A DNA stretch of 64,000 nt from Puccinia triticina (lineage: Eukaryota; Basidiomycota; Pucciniomycetes; Pucciniales; Pucciniaceae). The notes beneath the pieces are model-generated. The model was given only the letters and a program-made list of their open reading frames with translations, did no database searches and was not told where the DNA came from. This document shows positions 59,981 through 64,000 of this stretch, piece after piece; the stretch's first letter is position 1, and each line of letters begins with the position of its first letter. The position numbers were made by a program, and so were the translations under genes. The stretch covers positions 7,049,931 through 7,113,930 of the forward strand of contig NC_070566.1 in NCBI RefSeq assembly GCF_026914185.1, written 5' to 3'.

Positions 59981-62030
59981 TGGCGGTCTGAGAGGGGCTG
60001 GGAAGAACAGTTTCTTGTATGTTGGAAGGAGGCTGAGAGTGCGGATTTTGGAGCTCCGTTGCAGCCGCGGCTGGTTCCTCTGAAGGCGTGTTCGAATCTG
60101 TTGATCCGGTGCCTGGGGTAACGGGTGCAGTGGAGCCGGGTGACAAGGCTGGTCGCGGTTCTGTGGGATCATGAGGAGCTTGAGCTGGATGTTTGGGGCC
60201 TCCAGAAGGCTCCAGTGAAGGACGAGTGACTGTAATGCTTGGTAAGCCATGCATCTCAGTTGTGCCGCGTGACGGGAGTGTGGGTGCGTTGGTGTCTGGA
60301 GTGGAGGGTTCAGGGGTGTAGCCACTGTGGTCGGGATCTCTGGTTCCTCCAAGATCATTGACCGGAGGTTGTTCAACATCGCTGTCGACGGCCAAGGAGC
60401 CCTTTGGTGTCTTGGCCAGCAGATCAACAGGCTTGATAGTTGGCTTTCTTGGTGTCCGTTTCTTTGGAGGATTTTTGCGTGCAGCGAGTGATGAGCCTGA
60501 ACTTGAGCTCAAGGGTGGTTTTTGAGGCCGGCGGATACAAATCGCCTTGTCAGCAGGCATGACCCCTGTTTCCTCAAAGGCTGAAGCCGACTATCAGCTG
60601 GGCACGGTGAACCATTGAATGTTTCTATACTTACTGTCAGCCACAGAGTAAATGTCACAGTACCTTACACGTACCAATTACCTGCAATTGTTCACATTAC
60701 ATATAGTACATTCCTTTTTACACCTTTATTACATATGTATATCATTTGATACAAGCTTAAGAATGTACTCCTGTTATACATTACATTACAGATAACCATA
60801 GTTAAATACAGTTACCATAATGTACTGTTGTTATGAGAGTTAAGTTACGTGCAGCAGTAAGATTACAATACATTGTAATATTACTGTACACGTGAAATAC
60901 CCCAAGACAGGTATCACTCATTTATCCTCTGTTACGCCTCAGTCCCCATTTGCATAATATATTGATTATGATATAATTACATAAACAATACATGATGTAA
61001 TCCAATTCAAAGAGCACTGAATGGAATCAATGATTGGTTATGATCAGCTAGTGTGCACAGCTACTGATCCAGGATCAGTACTGATCATTACACTGCCCTG
61101 ATCATTTCCAATGTTGATCCTCATGAGGATCTGCTTCCCTTGAGCGCTTCCAGTTCCCCCCTGGTCCTGAAGCGCCTCCAAGCGCCTCATATTCCCTCCT
61201 GCTCTTTCCCCTCTATATAAACACGCCCCTCAGGACTGTTTATCCCTCAGAATATTATTATAGCAAGGTTTAACACATACATAGTTAAACAGTGCCTTCA
61301 TTCTCACCCATCTTTCAATTCAGGAATAACATCAACTCTTGATTACCCTTACCTTTCTGTAGGTAAAAACACGAACCCAAGTTGAGTTATTTCTTGGATG
61401 CCTATTAACACTCTGTGTTGATCTGGATGCGCCTTAATTGAGCAAGCCTCTCAGTCAAGATTACTGATAGAGTGAAACCTTTTACAGGTCTTACCACGAA
61501 CCCATTGGCCCATCCTTGGCATCTTACACCATCATCTTGATAGGAACAACCCTCTCAGACACGGTTAGTTACATACAGGCTGACACTTACCTCGTTTGCT
61601 GCTGAGAATTGAAGTTGCGAGATCTGCGGCTTTGCGTTTGCAGCTCCGTGGGAGGTTGAGCTTGAAGAGGCTTTCGGCTGCATCATTGGCAGCAGTGATT
61701 GACCGGAGAAACTCTTCAGGTGTGATTTCTTGGATCTCTGTGTCAAGGATGGCTGCATTGGGTTGGAGCAAAGCTGGTGGCAAGGCATCTTGTGATCGGA
61801 CGAGAAACTCTGCAAAACTTGGAGCGGGTCAGAAGGGCGGTGGATTGTTCTGATCAATGTCCTGTTGGGCTGTGAGAGTTATCAGTGATAACTCATTTGA
61901 AAAAGGGATATGTATCTGACTTACTAGGGGGTGGGGTGGTGGAGGTGGAGCCATGAGTTGGATTGTCAGCATTGGGGGATTTGGGGGTGGCAGCATGGCC
62001 GGAGGCGTTTGCTGGAGTGGCAGGATCCAT
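59945..62030 (-). pseudogene. 5' exons of a subtelomeric gene, with an in-frame stop and a solo LTR in an intron
   Basis: Exons run 62030-61925, 61869-61591 and 60580 to about 59950, in one frame through introns 61870-61924 and 60581-61590. The protein starts MDPATPANASGHAATPKS and has PEEFLRSITAANDAAESLF and the basic motif SCKRKAADLATS. It continues with a Ser/Pro-rich, strongly basic segment (ARKNPPKKRTPRKPTIK), a likely nuclear localisation signal. A TGA at 61829-61831 lies in the otherwise open second exon. The second intron holds a solo LTR; without it the intron would be 54 nt. I do not recognise the family. Confidence 0.6.
60635..61585 (+). mobile_element. Solo LTR (951 bp), second family, inserted at a splice donor
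   Basis: It starts TGTCAGCC and ends GGCTGACA, an 8-bp inverted end, with CTTAC duplicated on both sides (60630-60634, 61586-61590). A TATA box (CTCTATATAAACACGCCC) at about 61211 gives plus orientation. On the gene's strand the duplicated bases are GTAAG, the intron donor itself. Confidence 0.9.
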
Positions 62031-63145
62031 GACGGGTGATGTTGTTGGATGGGTGGTCGATGTGGGGAGAACTGGGCAAGGTGAGGAGGAGTAATAGAGG
62101 AGAAGGCTGGGATTTGAAAATGGTAGGAGGAATGACTGGTTCGGAAACAGAGAAGGGCAACCTCCTGTAAATCTGTGGCTGAAGTTGCGCGTGCCTTTGT
62201 TGACAGATTCCTTTGTGATCAGAGACGATCTACTGTGACCTTTGCTGAGATGTTTCTTTGGAGGGGTGAGGTCATCAAATGCAAGCTGACCACTCCTGGA
62301 CGCAATCACATACCTGGTCTTGTTTTGGATTACGGACTGAGGGAACTCTGCTTTTCAGACACATGCCCTGCTGCGATGTCTGTGGATTGCAGGGGGGCTG
62401 CATCGAGTCTGTGGCTTTTTACTTGGCTTGTTACTGGTGGGCTCCCGAGTAATGGCAGAAAAACACCTTTGATCAACCGCACAGGAAGAGGGTCTGGAGG
62501 ATCGGGGGAACCGGTCCCGAAACCCAGGATGCAGCTGCATGATGGATGTCCACCCTGACGTTTGCGCAAACGTCAGAGTGGACATCAGACATACAGCGTT
62601 CGCCAAATGGCTCAATTTCCCACCTGCCAGCAGGGTTGAAGCGCACAGGGATACTTGTTCCGTGGAAATCCTTCATTGATGCATGCACATTCTGTCAAAT
62701 TCTACTGGCTCTCCATGATGACGGCCTTGCCCCATGCTCTGCTTCAGGTGATATTCAGCTGCCAGGAAACACAGCGTGGTGTACCAGATGTGTAGCCCCA
62801 TTCCCCTCTGCATCAGCATTGGCGGAAGATTAGCACCATGCACACCTCCTCATCTGAACCTGGCTGTGCGAGGACGCCACGAGAAATTACCATTCTGATC
62901 CACTGCAAAGGACAAGGCAACGCCATCGGATATCTATCCTGATAAAGAGCCATCTACCCCTCTGCGACTCAGGGCTGCCCCCGCCAGCAGGAGGCGCATG
63001 CGGAGCGAGCAACACATTCACAGGTGGTGGGGGATGTGACCCTGAGACTGGATGACGCTGATAGAGCTGTGTATGTCACCCGGTAATTCTATGAGCAGGC
63101 ATGCTTGTGCCTTTAAAATAGGTGACCGCTTGGATCATCTCCTTA
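62031..63145. other. No supported gene, apart from the palindrome at 62548-62583
   Basis: 62031-62309 is an open minus frame ahead of the ATG at 62030 and is probably 5' flank. The rest has no motif. Confidence 0.4.
62548..62583. repeat. 36-bp palindrome, dispersed family (copy 3)
   Basis: GTCCACCCTGACGTTTG with its inverse (one mismatch). The stem extends by GAT/ATC outside. Confidence 0.85.
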
Positions 63146-63583
63146 TCATCCCATAAAAGTCACTGTGGTGGCAAGCCACAATGCAGAATTCAGAAGCCTG
63201 TTGTTGCTTTGAGTTGAGCGTGGAGAGAATCTATGCTTGGCAGCAGTTTTGTGGTGCCTTTGCGCTTGGGCAATCAGCACCTTGTGAGCATGATTAGCAA
63301 TCAGATGAGGATGAAGCCGCGTGAGCTGCATTTGTTTCTCTACCTCATGTTTGGCGGGCTGGGTGATTGGTTGGAATGCCGGTTCTGAGTGTTGCAGAAG
63401 TGGAGGGGCATGCCCATGGGGGTTTGCTGGAAGGGCAGGATGTCCGATGCATGTCCTCATTGTCTGTTGGATGGGTGATGCTGTTGAAAGCAAATGATAA
63501 GATCCACAGCAGTTGCCAAAGGGAAGTGTTGGATTTTGAGCCCCTGTGGGATATCCAAATGAGGTCGGGAACACAGATGACAC
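63146..63583 (-). pseudogene. Telomere-adjacent open frame, probably truncated at its 5' end
   Basis: The minus frame is open from the telomere boundary to a stop at 63146, about 145 codons. It reads HEVEKQMQLTRLHPHLIANH and QAQRHHKTAAKH, Gln/His-rich and probably helical. It has no convincing ATG before the telomere repeats begin, so the gene start was probably lost when the chromosome end formed. Family unknown. Confidence 0.4.
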
Positions 63584-63600
63584 CAGTCCTGTGTCATTTC

Positions 63601-64000
63601 AGGGTTAGGGTTAGGGTTAGGGTTAGGGTTAGGGTTAGGGTTAGGGTTAGGGTTAGGGTTAGGGTTAGGGTTAGGGTTAGGGTTAGGGTTAGGGTTAGGG
63701 TTAGGGTTAGGGTTAGGGTTAGGGTTAGGGTTAGGGTTAGGGTTAGGGTTAGGGTTAGGGTTAGGGTTAGGGTTAGGGTTAGGGTTAGGGTTAGGGTTAG
63801 GGTTAGGGTTAGGGTTAGGGTTAGGGTTAGGGTTAGGGTTAGGGTTAGGGTTAGGGTTAGGGTTAGGGTTAGGGTTAGGGTTAGGGTTAGGGTTAGGGTT
63901 AGGGTTAGGGTTAGGGTTAGGGTTAGGGTTAGGGTTAGGGTTAGGGTTAGGGTTAGGGTTAGGGTTAGGGTTAGGGTTAGGGTTAGGGTTAGGGTTAGGG
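63601..64000 (+). repeat. Telomere, (TTAGGG)66 plus AGGG, no variants
   Basis: 400 bases of perfect 6-bp repeats reach the end of the window. TTAGGG is the repeat of many fungi, including basidiomycetes. The G-rich strand runs 5'->3' outward, as expected for a right chromosome end. Confidence 0.98.

Overview
The window is one end of a eukaryotic chromosome. Its last 400 bases (63601-64000) are an unbroken TTAGGG array in the G-strand orientation expected at a right-hand chromosome end. Genes carry many short GT-AG introns (about 50-140 nt) and most of the remaining DNA is nested transposons. I infer a filamentous fungus, most likely a basidiomycete of the rust (Puccinia) type. The rust assignment rests on gene style and repeat style, not on a database match.

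Only three host loci look like ordinary genes. An unidentified minus-strand gene lies at about 767-1755. A four-exon SBDS-like/Rtc3-type gene lies at 2298-2971. A 15-exon secreted serine-carboxyl peptidase (sedolisin, family S53) lies at 18513-21844 with all catalytic residues visible. The sedolisin promoter and first codons are tandemly duplicated just upstream.

From 4 to 17 kb there are short DNA transposons with target-site duplications (3961-4373, 5644-6021), clusters of short hairpin motifs, a broken retrotransposon gag (10035-10904), a tRNA-like sequence (11288-11362), a hairpin-rich block (about 11.94-12.56 kb), a solo LTR inserted in a 21-bp minisatellite (13995-15191) and a small CACTA-type element (15728-16969). 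From 23 to 36 kb there is a 1.7-kb foldback element (23405-25095) and an 8.2-kb CACTA-type element (28128-36335). The larger CACTA element is filled with a satellite of about 172 bp and carries a second 2-kb element inside its left arm (28673-30685). That inner element carries a dense array of ACCGGT-centred hairpins.

From 42.8 to 56.7 kb lies a three-level nest. A host open reading frame (42780 to 56660) is split by an LTR retrotransposon (42886-56324) that encodes gag and a second ORF but no visible reverse transcriptase. That second ORF is split in turn by a full-length but dead Copia element on the minus strand (47331-52840). Every junction has its expected duplication.

The last 7 kb before the telomere hold a decayed multi-exon minus-strand gene (about 62030 down to 57820). 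It contains a solo LTR placed at a splice donor and one in-frame stop. A short ORF next to the telomere is probably a gene truncated by the chromosome end. Most of 36.3-42.8 kb, 21.9-23.4 kb and 25.1-28.1 kb shows no gene I can support.
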